DNA from: Neolewinella agarilytica
GTDB taxonomy: Bacteria > Bacteroidota > Bacteroidia > Chitinophagales > Saprospiraceae
Assembly: GCF_900110645.1 (NCBI RefSeq)
Contig: NZ_FOFB01000015.1
Span: 100,225 to 164,224, forward strand
Length of the DNA stretch: 64,000 nucleotides
Reading direction: 5' to 3'
Shown: in pieces, positions 33,193 to 43,974 of the stretch
Layout: every line of letters begins with the position of its first letter
How positions within the stretch are numbered: position 1 is the stretch's first letter
The notes under the pieces: model-generated
The model's database searches: none
What the model saw: the letters and a program-made list of their open reading frames with translations, nothing else
Told to the model about the DNA's origin: nothing
Position numbers and translations under genes: made by a program

Positions 33193-36100
33193 ATGAGGTT
33201 AAGTTTTATGTGTTGCGTTTTATGGACGACTCTCGGCTACTTGCCTGTTTTTGCTCAAAAACCAACGATTGAATTAATGGGGCTTGAACGCCAGGTTGAA
33301 GCTTTGCCCGCTTCGCTTGCTAAAATGCCGTGTGACCCGGCCAGCAGTCCGATCACCATTGTTAGCTGCGAAGGAGAAACGCCCATCAATGGAGACGAGG
33401 ACCCATCCGACGGTGCTTTTATGGAGTGGGTCGCTACGGGGACGAACAACCTCTACTTCAGTAGAATTTACAATGGCACGGACACCTTTAACATTGTCAG
33501 GCCCGGCACCTCCAGCAGTGTGTACCCTGCCAATGAACCTGACGGGGTGTCCTACCGGGGGCGCTTGGCCATCGGTGGCTCAGGTGGCGGCAGCAACGCC
33601 TGCCTGCAGCCCGGCACCTGGACGGTACAAGTCTGGGACGTAATGGATGCTGACGGTGATCTAGAACCCGATGTAGGACCGGATGGCGGCATTATTGGCT
33701 GTTTCACGGAGTGTTCTTATACTTTTTTCCCTTCCTGTCCTTCCACGACCAACCCTCCCTTTACCGTTGACGTGCGAGATCTGGGTTGTAATGGTACCGG
33801 CGGATACGTCAACCTGCTCAACTTTCAAACCGCCGACCTTTATTGTGTGGATGGTGACGGAGGTGGAGCGTCCTTCTCCTGGACCGGCCCTGACGGCTTT
33901 ACCGCCACTACCCGCGACGTGGACAACCTGGCCCCCGGCATCTATACGGTTGCCGTAATGGACTTTTACGGCTGTACTTCTTTCTGGACCCGAAACATTG
34001 TTCAGCTCGATGATGTAGCCATGACCTGTAGCCCGGTGAGCGGGCCAAGCATTTTTGGCGCCAGCGACGGGTCCTTTAGCGTAGATATCTTCTCCGGCTC
34101 CGGAGACTATACGATTTCCTGGACCGGGCCCGTATCCGGGATGAGAAACAATGCGGTAGACGGGATCAACACCGTTTCCGGCCTGCCGGCCGGCAGTTAC
34201 ACCGTTACGGTGACCGACGTCATATCCAGCTGCTCCGAGATGTGTACTATCGTATTACCGGACCCGCCCTGCGTCATTGACTTTTCGGTTAGTGAAGACA
34301 ACATCGGAAACATCATCATTACCATTCTGGACGGCACCCCGGATTACTTCGTCAGTTATACCGGGCCTACTTTCCGGGACGACATTGGCCCGTTCGACAA
34401 TGGCGGCCTGCTCATCAATGCCGGCGAATTTGAAATCGGCGAATACGTCTTCACCGTCTATGAAGCCGGGCGGTCAGACTGTAGTGAGTTTCGCTTCTAT
34501 GAAATTCCCGGGCCGGATTGCAGCGACCTCACCTTTACCCTCAATGAATTGCGGCAAATAAGCTGCCATGGCCGTAATGACGGCCGGATAGAGATCAGCT
34601 TCACCGGAGACCACAGCCCCGTCATATTCTGGACGGGGCCCGGCGTTGATGGCTCCAACACCACAAGCCTCGATAATCTCGGTCCGGGAAACTATGCCTA
34701 TCAAATCAATGATAGCCGGGGCTGCTTCCTGGAGGGGGACTTTGACATCATTGATCCTCCAACGCTGCTTTTCACCTGCGACCGCGCCAACGAAACGCTG
34801 CCTGACAACGATGACGGCAGAATCTGGTTCGACATCAGCGGCGGCACTGCCGGATACTCTATCAGTTACGTTGCTACTGATCAGGATGGCAATGCTTTAC
34901 CCTCCCTTACTGACCGGCCGGTGATGAGCGGAGACACCCTCTTCAATCTGCCGGCGGGTGCTTACCAAATCACCCTTCAGGACGCTAATGGATGTACGCA
35001 GAACTGTACGGCCATTATTGATCAACCGATCTGTGACCTGGCGATGAGCGGAGGCCAGACCGACATCAGCTGTTTTGGCGAAGATGACGGCATCATTACC
35101 CTGGACATTAGTGGAGCCGGAACAGGACTGCAAATTGACTGGAACGTAGATGCCCTCGACGGCAGAGATACCGTTGAGCAACTTAGCCCTGGCAACTACT
35201 CCGTCACCATCAGTGATGATACAGGATGCCCGGTGGCTCCTCTCAGCTTTACTATTGCCGAGCCCGATACCTTCTTTGTGGACCTGATGCAAACCGAGTC
35301 CATCAACTGTTTTGGCGAGGAAACGGCAAGAATAGAGGCCGTAACCTCCGGCGGTCAGGGCACACTTTCCTTTCAGTGGAGCGTCGGTGGAGTGGGCGAC
35401 AACAACGTTGCCGGCAATCTTCCGGCAGGTAGCTACGCCATTACGGTTACTGATTCCCTGAGCTGTACGGCGCTTGATGACATCATGGTAAGTCAACCGG
35501 CCTTGTTAACGCTCAACTGTGGAGCAGTGGCGGAAACCAGTATTGGGCTGGCCGATGGCGTCGTCGGCTTTTCGCTCAGTGGCGGAAGGCCCCCTTATCG
35601 CTTCAGCCTGAACGGTCAGCCCGTTGCGCGCCCACCGATGGATAGTTTCCGGGCGCTCTCTCCCGGCAATTATCGCATTGACATTCTCGATGCCAATGAG
35701 TGTAGTGTGACTTGCAACGCCGTGGTGAATGCCGGTGGTTGTGGAGATTTCACCGTGACGGTTAGTGCCGTCCAACCTGATTGTAATCTGGCTACCGGAT
35801 CAGCTACGGCCAGCCCGATGGCCGCCAATGGAACGGTCCGTTATCTGTGGAGTAACAACGAAACAACGGCCACCGTCACGGGACTGCTGCCGGGTGGCTA
35901 TACCGTTACCGCAACGGATATATTTGGCTGCGAAGCCATCGGTCAGGTTACCTTCAATGCCTTTGAGAACTTTCCCCGTGTGAGCCTTGCGGCCTTCAAT
36001 CAGATTTGTGAAGACGACTGTAGTTCGATTGCTTATGTGGCGGAGGGGACATTTCCATTCCAACTGAGTTTTGTGGTTAATCAGGCGCAGACGCAGGTGC

Positions 36101-38193
36101 CAGAGACCATTGAAATAAGCAGTGCGAACAGCCTGCTGGAGTTCTGTCCCGGTGATTTTGGTCTCAGCACCCTTGCCGGCAGCACTATTGACTTTTTGGC
36201 CGTAACGGATGCGAATGGTTGCAGCAGAGATGTGAATGAATCGCGGGAAGTATCCCCTTTCCCGCCTGCCCTTGGCAGCCTGGACACCACTCTCTGCCGC
36301 CAGGACACCTTGCGCTACTTCGGCGAGATATTCCACCTCGGCAGGATGAATGACGACGTAACCATTCCCCTCCCCTCCGTGAACGGTTGTGACAGTACAG
36401 TCTCTGTATCCTTAACCTTTTTTGCACCTGCGCTCGGCGCCCTCGACACCACCCTTTGTGCCGGAGATACTCTTCGCTACTTCAACGAACTATTCCACGC
36501 CGGAAGAACGAATGATGAGGTCATCATTCCCCTCCCTTCCGTGAACGGTTGTGACAGTACGGTCTCTGTATCCCTAACCTTCTTTGCACCCGCGCTTGGC
36601 GCCCTGGACACCACGCTATGTACCGGAGACACTCTTCGTTATTTCGACGAAATTTTCCACGCCGGAAGAACGAACGATGAGGTCATCATTCCCCTGCCCT
36701 CGGTAAACGGATGCGACAGCACCGTCGCGGTCAGTCTTGATTTTTATCCTTTAGCAACCAGCACGATCGACACCCTGATTTGTGAGGGTGATTTTTTCTT
36801 CGTCGGAAGCGTCCGCTTTGACGGTCCTACCAATAATCAGATAGTTACTTTAGCAGGTGCTTCCGGGCAGGGCTGTGATAGCCTGGTGTCAGTTTCTGTC
36901 GGCATGATCGCCCTTCCGGAGATATCCATCAGTGGCGATGGTTTTATCTGTACGGATGGCTTACTGGACATCACCCTGAACTATGATGGCACGGGCACTG
37001 CCACGGTGGAACTCAGTTCTCAACCCGGTGAGTTTTTTCAGATTACGCCCGGTCAAACGGTGATCGAGCGAATGGTAGTGGCGGGTACAACCATCAGTAT
37101 CTTATCCGCCAGCGACGATGGGCCCTGTGCACCGATTACCAGTGGCTCCATCCAGGTGGAAACCTCTGACCTGGAACTCCGTATTGAAGTAACGAGTGGA
37201 GACGGCCTCTACGCCGTCAGCTGCCCCGGAGAATCCGATGGCTCACTGCTGGCTACCCCCAGCGGCGATCTCGGCCCTTACACCTACGAATGGAGTACCG
37301 GCGAAAACGGCCGGTCGCTGGATGGCCTCTCCGCCGGAGTATACTCTCTTATTGTGACCAGCAGCCGGGGCTGTCAGGATACTGCACAAGCCGCCCTGTT
37401 TGCACCACCGGTGCTGGTCGCCAGTATTGATACTTTACCCGCCAGCTGCTTACAGCCCAGCCCCCAGATCATCCTGCGTGACATTGCGGGTGGCACGGGT
37501 CCTTACCTTTACAGCATAAACGATCAGAATGGTTTCCGCCAGGTGGGGAGCCTTCCAAACACCATTGACGCCATTGTCGGGACCACCCGCTTTCAGCTGG
37601 AAGACAGCCGTGGTTGCAGACTGGCAGAGAACTTCTCTTTTGCCCCGCCCCCTACCGGAGAGATCGTTGTCACGCCCGGCCTCTCGGTCATCACCCGGGG
37701 GGACAGTGTCCGACTTCAGGTACTCACGGACCTCAATGCCGATCAATATCTCGTCAGTCCCGGCAGTCCGGAGCCCATGAGTTCTTCTTCCTTTTTTGTT
37801 GCTCCTGAGATAACAACTACTTACGAAATAACCGCCATTGATGAGCTGGGCTGTACGACGACCACGACCGCTAAAGTTGTCGTGGACCGTTACGTCCCCG
37901 TCTATATTCCCAATGCTTTTTCCCCGAACGGAGACGGAGTAAATGACACTTACCGAATTTACGGACGCAAAGAGGTGGTCTCCTTCAGCAACTTTGCCAT
38001 TTTCAACCGCTGGGGGCAACAGGTTTATATTCTGGATGGGCCAGTCAGCCCCCAGGACGTCAACTGGGGCTGGGACGGGACAACCCAAGAGGGCCGGTTA
38101 CACGAACAGGGTGTGTACGTCTTCACAATAACGGTTACTTTTGCGAACGGAACTACGCAGACATTTAAGGGAGACTTGGTGCTGATGCGATAA
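33193..38193 (+). CDS. Large secreted adhesin-like protein with SprB-type repeats and T9SS type B (CHU_C) signal
   Basis: A 1666-aa secreted protein. A signal peptide ends VFAQ (~22). Residues ~200-1000 hold about eight SprB-like repeats of ~80-95 aa, each with a Cys-rich start (ISCHGRNDGRI, ISCFGEDDGII, INCFGEETARI), a WTGP/W.V core and a PGNYxVTITDxxGC end. Residues ~1025-1210 contain four ~54-aa LDTTLC...GCDSTV repeats, three almost identical. Two further SprB-like repeats follow, and the last ~95 residues (IPNAFSPNGDGVND, FNRWGQQVY, GVYVFTITV, FKGDLVLMR) are the gliding-motility-associated type B sorting domain. Expected to be exported through the T9SS to the cell surface or medium. Function is probably adhesion or motility, inferred. 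It is followed by the LysM glucosaminidase gene. Confidence 0.93.
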   Translation: MRLSFMCCVLWTTLGYLPVFAQKPTIELMGLERQVEALPASLAKMPCDPASSPITIVSCEGETPINGDEDPSDGAFMEWVATGTNNLYFSRIYNGTDTFNIVRPGTSSSVYPANEPDGVSYRGRLAIGGSGGGSNACLQPGTWTVQVWDVMDADGDLEPDVGPDGGIIGCFTECSYTFFPSCPSTTNPPFTVDVRDLGCNGTGGYVNLLNFQTADLYCVDGDGGGASFSWTGPDGFTATTRDVDNLAPGIYTVAVMDFYGCTSFWTRNIVQLDDVAMTCSPVSGPSIFGASDGSFSVDIFSGSGDYTISWTGPVSGMRNNAVDGINTVSGLPAGSYTVTVTDVISSCSEMCTIVLPDPPCVIDFSVSEDNIGNIIITILDGTPDYFVSYTGPTFRDDIGPFDNGGLLINAGEFEIGEYVFTVYEAGRSDCSEFRFYEIPGPDCSDLTFTLNELRQISCHGRNDGRIEISFTGDHSPVIFWTGPGVDGSNTTSLDNLGPGNYAYQINDSRGCFLEGDFDIIDPPTLLFTCDRANETLPDNDDGRIWFDISGGTAGYSISYVATDQDGNALPSLTDRPVMSGDTLFNLPAGAYQITLQDANGCTQNCTAIIDQPICDLAMSGGQTDISCFGEDDGIITLDISGAGTGLQIDWNVDALDGRDTVEQLSPGNYSVTISDDTGCPVAPLSFTIAEPDTFFVDLMQTESINCFGEETARIEAVTSGGQGTLSFQWSVGGVGDNNVAGNLPAGSYAITVTDSLSCTALDDIMVSQPALLTLNCGAVAETSIGLADGVVGFSLSGGRPPYRFSLNGQPVARPPMDSFRALSPGNYRIDILDANECSVTCNAVVNAGGCGDFTVTVSAVQPDCNLATGSATASPMAANGTVRYLWSNNETTATVTGLLPGGYTVTATDIFGCEAIGQVTFNAFENFPRVSLAAFNQICEDDCSSIAYVAEGTFPFQLSFVVNQAQTQVPETIEISSANSLLEFCPGDFGLSTLAGSTIDFLAVTDANGCSRDVNESREVSPFPPALGSLDTTLCRQDTLRYFGEIFHLGRMNDDVTIPLPSVNGCDSTVSVSLTFFAPALGALDTTLCAGDTLRYFNELFHAGRTNDEVIIPLPSVNGCDSTVSVSLTFFAPALGALDTTLCTGDTLRYFDEIFHAGRTNDEVIIPLPSVNGCDSTVAVSLDFYPLATSTIDTLICEGDFFFVGSVRFDGPTNNQIVTLAGASGQGCDSLVSVSVGMIALPEISISGDGFICTDGLLDITLNYDGTGTATVELSSQPGEFFQITPGQTVIERMVVAGTTISILSASDDGPCAPITSGSIQVETSDLELRIEVTSGDGLYAVSCPGESDGSLLATPSGDLGPYTYEWSTGENGRSLDGLSAGVYSLIVTSSRGCQDTAQAALFAPPVLVASIDTLPASCLQPSPQIILRDIAGGTGPYLYSINDQNGFRQVGSLPNTIDAIVGTTRFQLEDSRGCRLAENFSFAPPPTGEIVVTPGLSVITRGDSVRLQVLTDLNADQYLVSPGSPEPMSSSSFFVAPEITTTYEITAIDELGCTTTTTAKVVVDRYVPVYIPNAFSPNGDGVNDTYRIYGRKEVVSFSNFAIFNRWGQQVYILDGPVSPQDVNWGWDGTTQEGRLHEQGVYVFTITVTFANGTTQTFKGDLVLMR
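36265..36750 (+). repeat. Three tandem 162-bp in-gene repeats (54 aa each)
   Basis: Units start at 36265, 36427 and 36589, exactly 162 bp apart. Units 2 and 3 are almost identical (GALDTTLC.GDTLRYF, FHAGRTNDEVIIPLPSVNGC); unit 1 is slightly more diverged, and a strongly diverged fourth unit follows (TSTIDTLICEGD). The boundary between units carries the dispersed TTTGCACCTGCG...GGCGCC word. Confidence 0.9.
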
Positions 38194-38306
38194 ATTTTTC
38201 CTAAAAGACGGGCTAAAGAAATAAGAAAAACTAAAAACCGGGGGAGTTAGGCCTCATGCGCCCCATATTTGACGTTACTACGCACATACCCAATAACACG
38301 ATTATC

Positions 38307-39749
38307 ATGACTAAGTATCTGTTCGGCTGTTTGCTGCTCCTTTTCGGCGGCAGTGTTTTCGCCTCGGCCATCCCATCAGAATTGATATTCACCGTAGACC
38401 AGGAGCGCTACATCAAGCGCTATAAAGAAATTGCGATCCGTGAGATGGAGCGATCCGGTGTTCCGGCAAGCATCAAACTGGCGCAGGGAATTCTGGAGAG
38501 CGATTCCGGAAAAAGCTCCCTTGCCAGATCCGCCAACAATCACTTCGGCATTAAGTGTGGAAGCGGTTGGCAGGGAGAAGAGTACTATAAGAAGGATGAC
38601 GATTATGATGACAATGGTCAGCTGATTAAAAGTTGTTTCCGGCAGTACCGTAACCCGGACGCCAGCTACGTGGCGCATTCTGAGTTTTTGCGCGACCCGG
38701 CCAAATCATTTCGCTACGGCTTCCTCTTTCGCCTGGAGCCCACCGACTACAAAGCCTGGGCTAAGGGCCTGCGCCAGGCAGGCTATGCCACTAACCCGCG
38801 TTACCCTGAGCTATTAATCTCCCTCATTGAGCGCTACAACCTTAACCAATACGATACACCGGGAGCGGTAGACCCCGTAGACGTTGAAGTGCCCACCAAT
38901 GAAATGATCACCGGCATTCTGCGGGCGAATGACGTAAGCTACTTCGTCAGCGAAGCCCCCATTAGCGTAGCGGAAGTGGCTAAGCAGGTAGACCTGAGTG
39001 CCCGCCGGTTGCTGGATTATAACGAAGGCCTGAGCAAGGATGACCAGCAGATCCCTCCCGGCGATCGCGTATACCTGCAGAAGAAGCGGAATAGTTACCG
39101 CGGTAAGGAAGTCTACCACACCGTTGAAGTTGGAGAGACCCTCTATGACATTGCCCAACGGTACGGTCTGAAACTGGATAAGCTGGCCAAGCGTAACCGT
39201 CTGCAGGAGACTGACAACCCGGCCACCGGAGTTAAGGTGAAGCTCCGGGGCAGCAAGATTAAAGATGCTCCCCGTCTGGAGGGCACCCCTGATCCTGATG
39301 CGATCATCAATGAAATCCCTACCGATACGGACGGTCGGATCATCATTGATGAGCCCACCGATGAGACGAACACCGGAACAACTACCACCACCCCCACGGG
39401 CAACCGCCCGGTGGTAGTGCCACGGCCGACAACGCCGAATCCGACAACCGGCAATCCGTCGACGAATCCGCCTTCAACCCCCTACCCTTCCGGCACTGGC
39501 TACCCTCCGACAACAACGACTCCTTCTACTGGAACGGGTACTACGGTCAACCCTCCGGTTGTGCAGCCTCCCGTCAATGTTCCCCCAACGAACCCAACGA
39601 ATCCGCAACCGGAATACCACACCGTTAGTGCTGGGGAAACGCTTTACGCCATTAGCCGTAAGTACGGTCTTACGGTAGATCGGCTCAAGCAGATTAATCA
39701 ACTGACCAACAACAACATTTCTATTGGTCAGCAGCTGAAGATTAAGTAG
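38307..39749 (+). CDS. Secreted glucosaminidase with LysM domains
   Basis: A 480-aa protein from ATG 38307 (the frame is open from 38256). Signal peptide MTKYLFGCLLLLFGGSVFAS. The glucosaminidase domain (~25-195) has PASIKLAQGILESDSGKSSLA with the catalytic Glu, NNHFGIKCG, SCFRQYRNPDASYVAHSEFL and DYKAWAKGLRQAGYATNPRY. A degenerate LysM-like segment (SAPISVAEVAKQVD region) is followed by two LysM domains (YHTVEVGETLYDIAQRYGLK; YHTVSAGETLYAISRKYGLT) flanking a ~110-residue Pro/Thr/Asn-rich linker. It hydrolyses peptidoglycan at the cell wall. A strong terminator follows. Confidence 0.93.
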   Translation: MTKYLFGCLLLLFGGSVFASAIPSELIFTVDQERYIKRYKEIAIREMERSGVPASIKLAQGILESDSGKSSLARSANNHFGIKCGSGWQGEEYYKKDDDYDDNGQLIKSCFRQYRNPDASYVAHSEFLRDPAKSFRYGFLFRLEPTDYKAWAKGLRQAGYATNPRYPELLISLIERYNLNQYDTPGAVDPVDVEVPTNEMITGILRANDVSYFVSEAPISVAEVAKQVDLSARRLLDYNEGLSKDDQQIPPGDRVYLQKKRNSYRGKEVYHTVEVGETLYDIAQRYGLKLDKLAKRNRLQETDNPATGVKVKLRGSKIKDAPRLEGTPDPDAIINEIPTDTDGRIIIDEPTDETNTGTTTTTPTGNRPVVVPRPTTPNPTTGNPSTNPPSTPYPSGTGYPPTTTTPSTGTGTTVNPPVVQPPVNVPPTNPTNPQPEYHTVSAGETLYAISRKYGLTVDRLKQINQLTNNNISIGQQLKIK

Positions 39750-39840
39750 ATAAATTAGAAGTGAGTTAGGAGCTAAACATGAGTCATCCCTAATTTTCGG
39801 ATTAGATGACGGTGTTTTCTGGTAAATAATAGGATTTTTA

Positions 39841-39901
39841 GCGGTCAGCGGACAGCATTCAGGCAAAACGGCTCTGAATGCTGTCCGCTGATCGCTTTTT
39901 T
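39841..39901 (+). terminator. Strong rho-independent terminator
   Basis: Arms 39841-39862 and 39874-39895 form a 22-bp stem (GCGGTCAGCGGACAGCATTC... with one G-T wobble) and an 11-nt loop, followed by TTTTTT. It closes the glucosaminidase transcript. The rest of the 330-bp gap 39750-40079 shows only AT-rich sequence before the next gene. Confidence 0.92.
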
Positions 39902-40079
39902 ATACCGACCGAACCAGGTTCCATCCGAGAAAACACAGAAAAGGCTGCCCAAACTCCGGGATGAGCCATCTTTATTGCAACTTTAGCCCTTAATTCTCAT
40001 AAACGATCACGATTTACGCCTCATCCCTTTACTTAGTTTAGAGACCCTTACCTTAGCCGGCAGAATCAATCCAACCTCC

Positions 40080-40868
40080 GTGACTGGCATACGCTTCCTG
40101 CTTCCGCTTTTCTTTTGTCTTTTCCTGCTTCCTTCTGCCCTCTCCGCCCAAGACCTTGAGCAGGACGGAGAGTACGGTGTAGACTGGGGAGGCTACCTCT
40201 TCGGGCTGAAGGGAGGGCTCAGCCTGGGTAGTCAGGACTGGTCCGGGCTGGAGACCGAATTACTTCTTGGTTATCATGGAGCTCTCTACATAGAGTCTGT
40301 TCCTGCAAGCGGTCGGTTTAATCTTTACGGGCAGCTGGGCTACCATACCCGTGGCAGCAGAATCAGCCGTCGACGGGGCATCACCTTCGGAGGGAGTGGC
40401 GTAACGCTGCCCGCGGATGATTTCCGCTTTCAAAATATCTCCTTAGGGCTTGGGGCAAAATCTGTTTTCCAGTATGCCCGTTTCGGCGACCTTTACTACG
40501 TCCTGGGCCTCAGAGCGGAGTATAACCTAAGCACTAATCTGAGCGAGTATGACCAGCTGGAAAGTTCCTTCGGAATTTCTTTCCGGGCCAATTACCCGAT
40601 TGACAGCCCTGAGTTCATCAACGAATTCACCTACGGAGCTACTTTCGGTGCGGGAGCGCTGTTCCCCATTTCCGATAAAATTGGAGGTTTCGTTGAAATC
40701 ACCGCTCACCCGGACCTTAGCTTCCAGTATAACCAAGGAGCCATTCCTAACGTGATCGATCCCTTCGGGGCGGGTAACCGGACGATCCCGGAGCGGCAGA
40801 TCCGGAATTTCACCATTGAAATTTCCTTTGGCATCCGCTTCCTGCGCAAATGGACCTATGTCGATTAA
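40080..40868 (+). CDS. Putative outer membrane beta-barrel protein
   Basis: A 262-aa protein with a GTG start, a signal peptide ending SALSAQ (~24), then many alternating amphipathic strands ending in aromatic residues (GYLFGLKGGLSLGSQDW, ELLLGYHGALYIE, FNLYGQLGYHTRG, ISLGLGAKSVFQY, DLYYVLGLRAEYNL, GGFVEITAHPDLSFQY, FTIEISFGIRFLRKW). This is typical of the small PorT/outer-membrane beta-barrel families in Bacteroidota. No specific function. Its stop overlaps the comF-like start by 11 bp, so the two are translationally coupled. Confidence 0.8.
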   Translation: MTGIRFLLPLFFCLFLLPSALSAQDLEQDGEYGVDWGGYLFGLKGGLSLGSQDWSGLETELLLGYHGALYIESVPASGRFNLYGQLGYHTRGSRISRRRGITFGGSGVTLPADDFRFQNISLGLGAKSVFQYARFGDLYYVLGLRAEYNLSTNLSEYDQLESSFGISFRANYPIDSPEFINEFTYGATFGAGALFPISDKIGGFVEITAHPDLSFQYNQGAIPNVIDPFGAGNRTIPERQIRNFTIEISFGIRFLRKWTYVD

Positions 40869-41571
40869 ACAGCAACTATCCTCTTTGGGGGCAGGGCTTC
40901 AGTCTTTGCTCTACCCTACGCTTTGCCTTAATTGTCAGCGTCCCCTCTTCGGCAAGGAAGAGCCTCAGCTCTGTATCTCCTGCTACGGTGAGCTGGCCCT
41001 GACGAATTACTGGAAGCAAGCCGAAAATCCGGTTACGGACCGATTAACCGGCCGCCTGCCCCTTACCTTCGGCGTCGCCCTCTATTTCTTTAATACAGGG
41101 ACCGTATGCCAATCCCTCATCCACGCGCTTAAGTATTACCGGCGGCCGGAGGTCGGGATTCAGCTGGGCAGAGAACTGGGAAACCATCTGAAGGAGCATC
41201 CCACCCTGGCGGACCTCCACGGCATCATCCCCGTTCCCATCCACCCCACCCGCCGCCATGAGCGGGGCTACAATCAAGCGGAGAAAATAGCGGACGGGAT
41301 GGCAGCGGCAATGGGGCTTCCGGTCTTTGACCGTGCGCTTCGGCGCACGAGTTTTACCGGCTCGCAAACAAAAAAGAGCCGCATCGAACGGGTGGACAAC
41401 GTGCGTAAATCATTCGCCATTGACAAGGGAGACTTCTCCGGTAAGCATCTGTTACTCGTCGATGATGTAATCACTACCGGGGCCACCCTCGATTTCTGTG
41501 GTAACCTATTGCTGGAAGCCTACCCCGGCTCGCGGGTGAGTATTGCTACATTGGCGATTACGGAGGGGTAA
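40858..41571 (+). CDS. ComF family phosphoribosyltransferase-like protein
   Basis: A 237-aa protein from ATG 40858. A four-Cys zinc ribbon at the start (CLNCQRPL...CISCYGEL) is followed by a phosphoribosyltransferase fold with GIIPVPIHPTRRHERGYNQAE and the PRPP loop LLLVDDVITTGATL. ComF proteins are linked to natural transformation in some bacteria, and the role elsewhere is unclear. The start overlaps the end of the beta-barrel gene by 11 bp. Confidence 0.94.
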   Translation: MSIKQQLSSLGAGLQSLLYPTLCLNCQRPLFGKEEPQLCISCYGELALTNYWKQAENPVTDRLTGRLPLTFGVALYFFNTGTVCQSLIHALKYYRRPEVGIQLGRELGNHLKEHPTLADLHGIIPVPIHPTRRHERGYNQAEKIADGMAAAMGLPVFDRALRRTSFTGSQTKKSRIERVDNVRKSFAIDKGDFSGKHLLLVDDVITTGATLDFCGNLLLEAYPGSRVSIATLAITEG

Positions 41572-41628
41572 GCAGCACGCTCATCGCCTTTCAACTCCCC
41601 CCTGCACCTGCGTTCGCGCCCTTAATGA

Positions 41629-43164
<1,536 letters not shown>

Positions 43165-43180
43165 CCGCCGGGGTAGTTTG

Positions 43181-43649
43181 GTAGTAATGTAGTATGGTAG
43201 TCGGTAGTAGCTGCCGCAAGGGATTAACACGCTGCTTCGCAGCTGGTGAAAAGGAAGTTGGTAGTAATGTAGTTCGGTAGTCGGTAGTAGCTACCGCATG
43301 GGGCAAGCACGCTGCTTCGCAGCTGGTGAAAAGGAAGTTGGTAGTAATGTAGTTCGGTAGTCGGTAGTAGCTACCGCATGGGGCAAGCACGCTGCTTCGC
43401 AGCTGGTGAAAAGGAAGTTGGTAGTAATGTAGTTCGGTAGTCGGTAGTAGCTACCGCATGGGGCAAGCACGCTGCTTCGCAGCTGGTGGAAAGGAAGTTG
43501 GTAGTAATGTAGTTCGGTAGTCGGTAGTCGCTACCGCATGGGGCAAGCACGCTGCTTCGCAGCTGGTGGAAAGGAAGTTGGTAGTAATGTAGTTCGGTAG
43601 TCGGTAGTCGCTACCGCATGGGGCAAACACGCTGCTTTGCAGCTGGTGA
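43181..43649. repeat. Six-copy 80-bp tandem repeat downstream of guaB
   Basis: Units start every 80 bp at 43181, 43261, 43341, 43421, 43501 and 43581. Units 2-6 differ at only a few positions; unit 1 is the most diverged and the last loses its end. Each unit holds two short palindromes, CGGTAG-TAG-CTACCG and GCTGC-TTC-GCAGC. Minus-strand frames through it are by-products: 80 is not a multiple of three and the frame shifts at each unit. There are no variable spacers, so it is not a CRISPR array. Confidence 0.95.
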
Positions 43650-43974
43650 ATAAGCACGCATTCGCTTATTTGAGTCCGCAATTTTAGGTAGAGAGCTCAC
43701 CGTAACGCAGCAGCAAATCACTAGTCCTGATAAGAACGGGTCTCCTTCTTTGCAACGGTACGGAATCACCGCGTAGCAGGCGATGGAATGCCTCGCGTTT
43801 AGGTGGCATGGTGGATTACCGGACGAGGCAGGCGAGGATCGTAGACTACACAGATAACGCGGAGACAGAATATTTTTTGGCGCGGACGCAGGTGCAAGGG
43901 GATGTTGAAGAAGCCATGATTTTACGAACGAAGCAAGCTTCCCCCGCGGCAGACTACCAGCACTACGAGGCTAC
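43650..43974. other. Intergenic region with no supported gene
   Basis: 325 bp between the 80-bp array and the ADP-ribosylglycohydrolase gene. It contains a copy of the dispersed element (GGACGCAGGTGCAAGG, 43884-43899). A plus-strand frame from 43808 runs into the neighbouring gene's antisense and has no recognisable similarity. Confidence 0.5.

Noticed and set aside
43181..43649. The 80-bp periodic array as a CRISPR
   Set aside because: The whole 80-bp unit is repeated; there are no variable spacers, and no cas genes are in the window.
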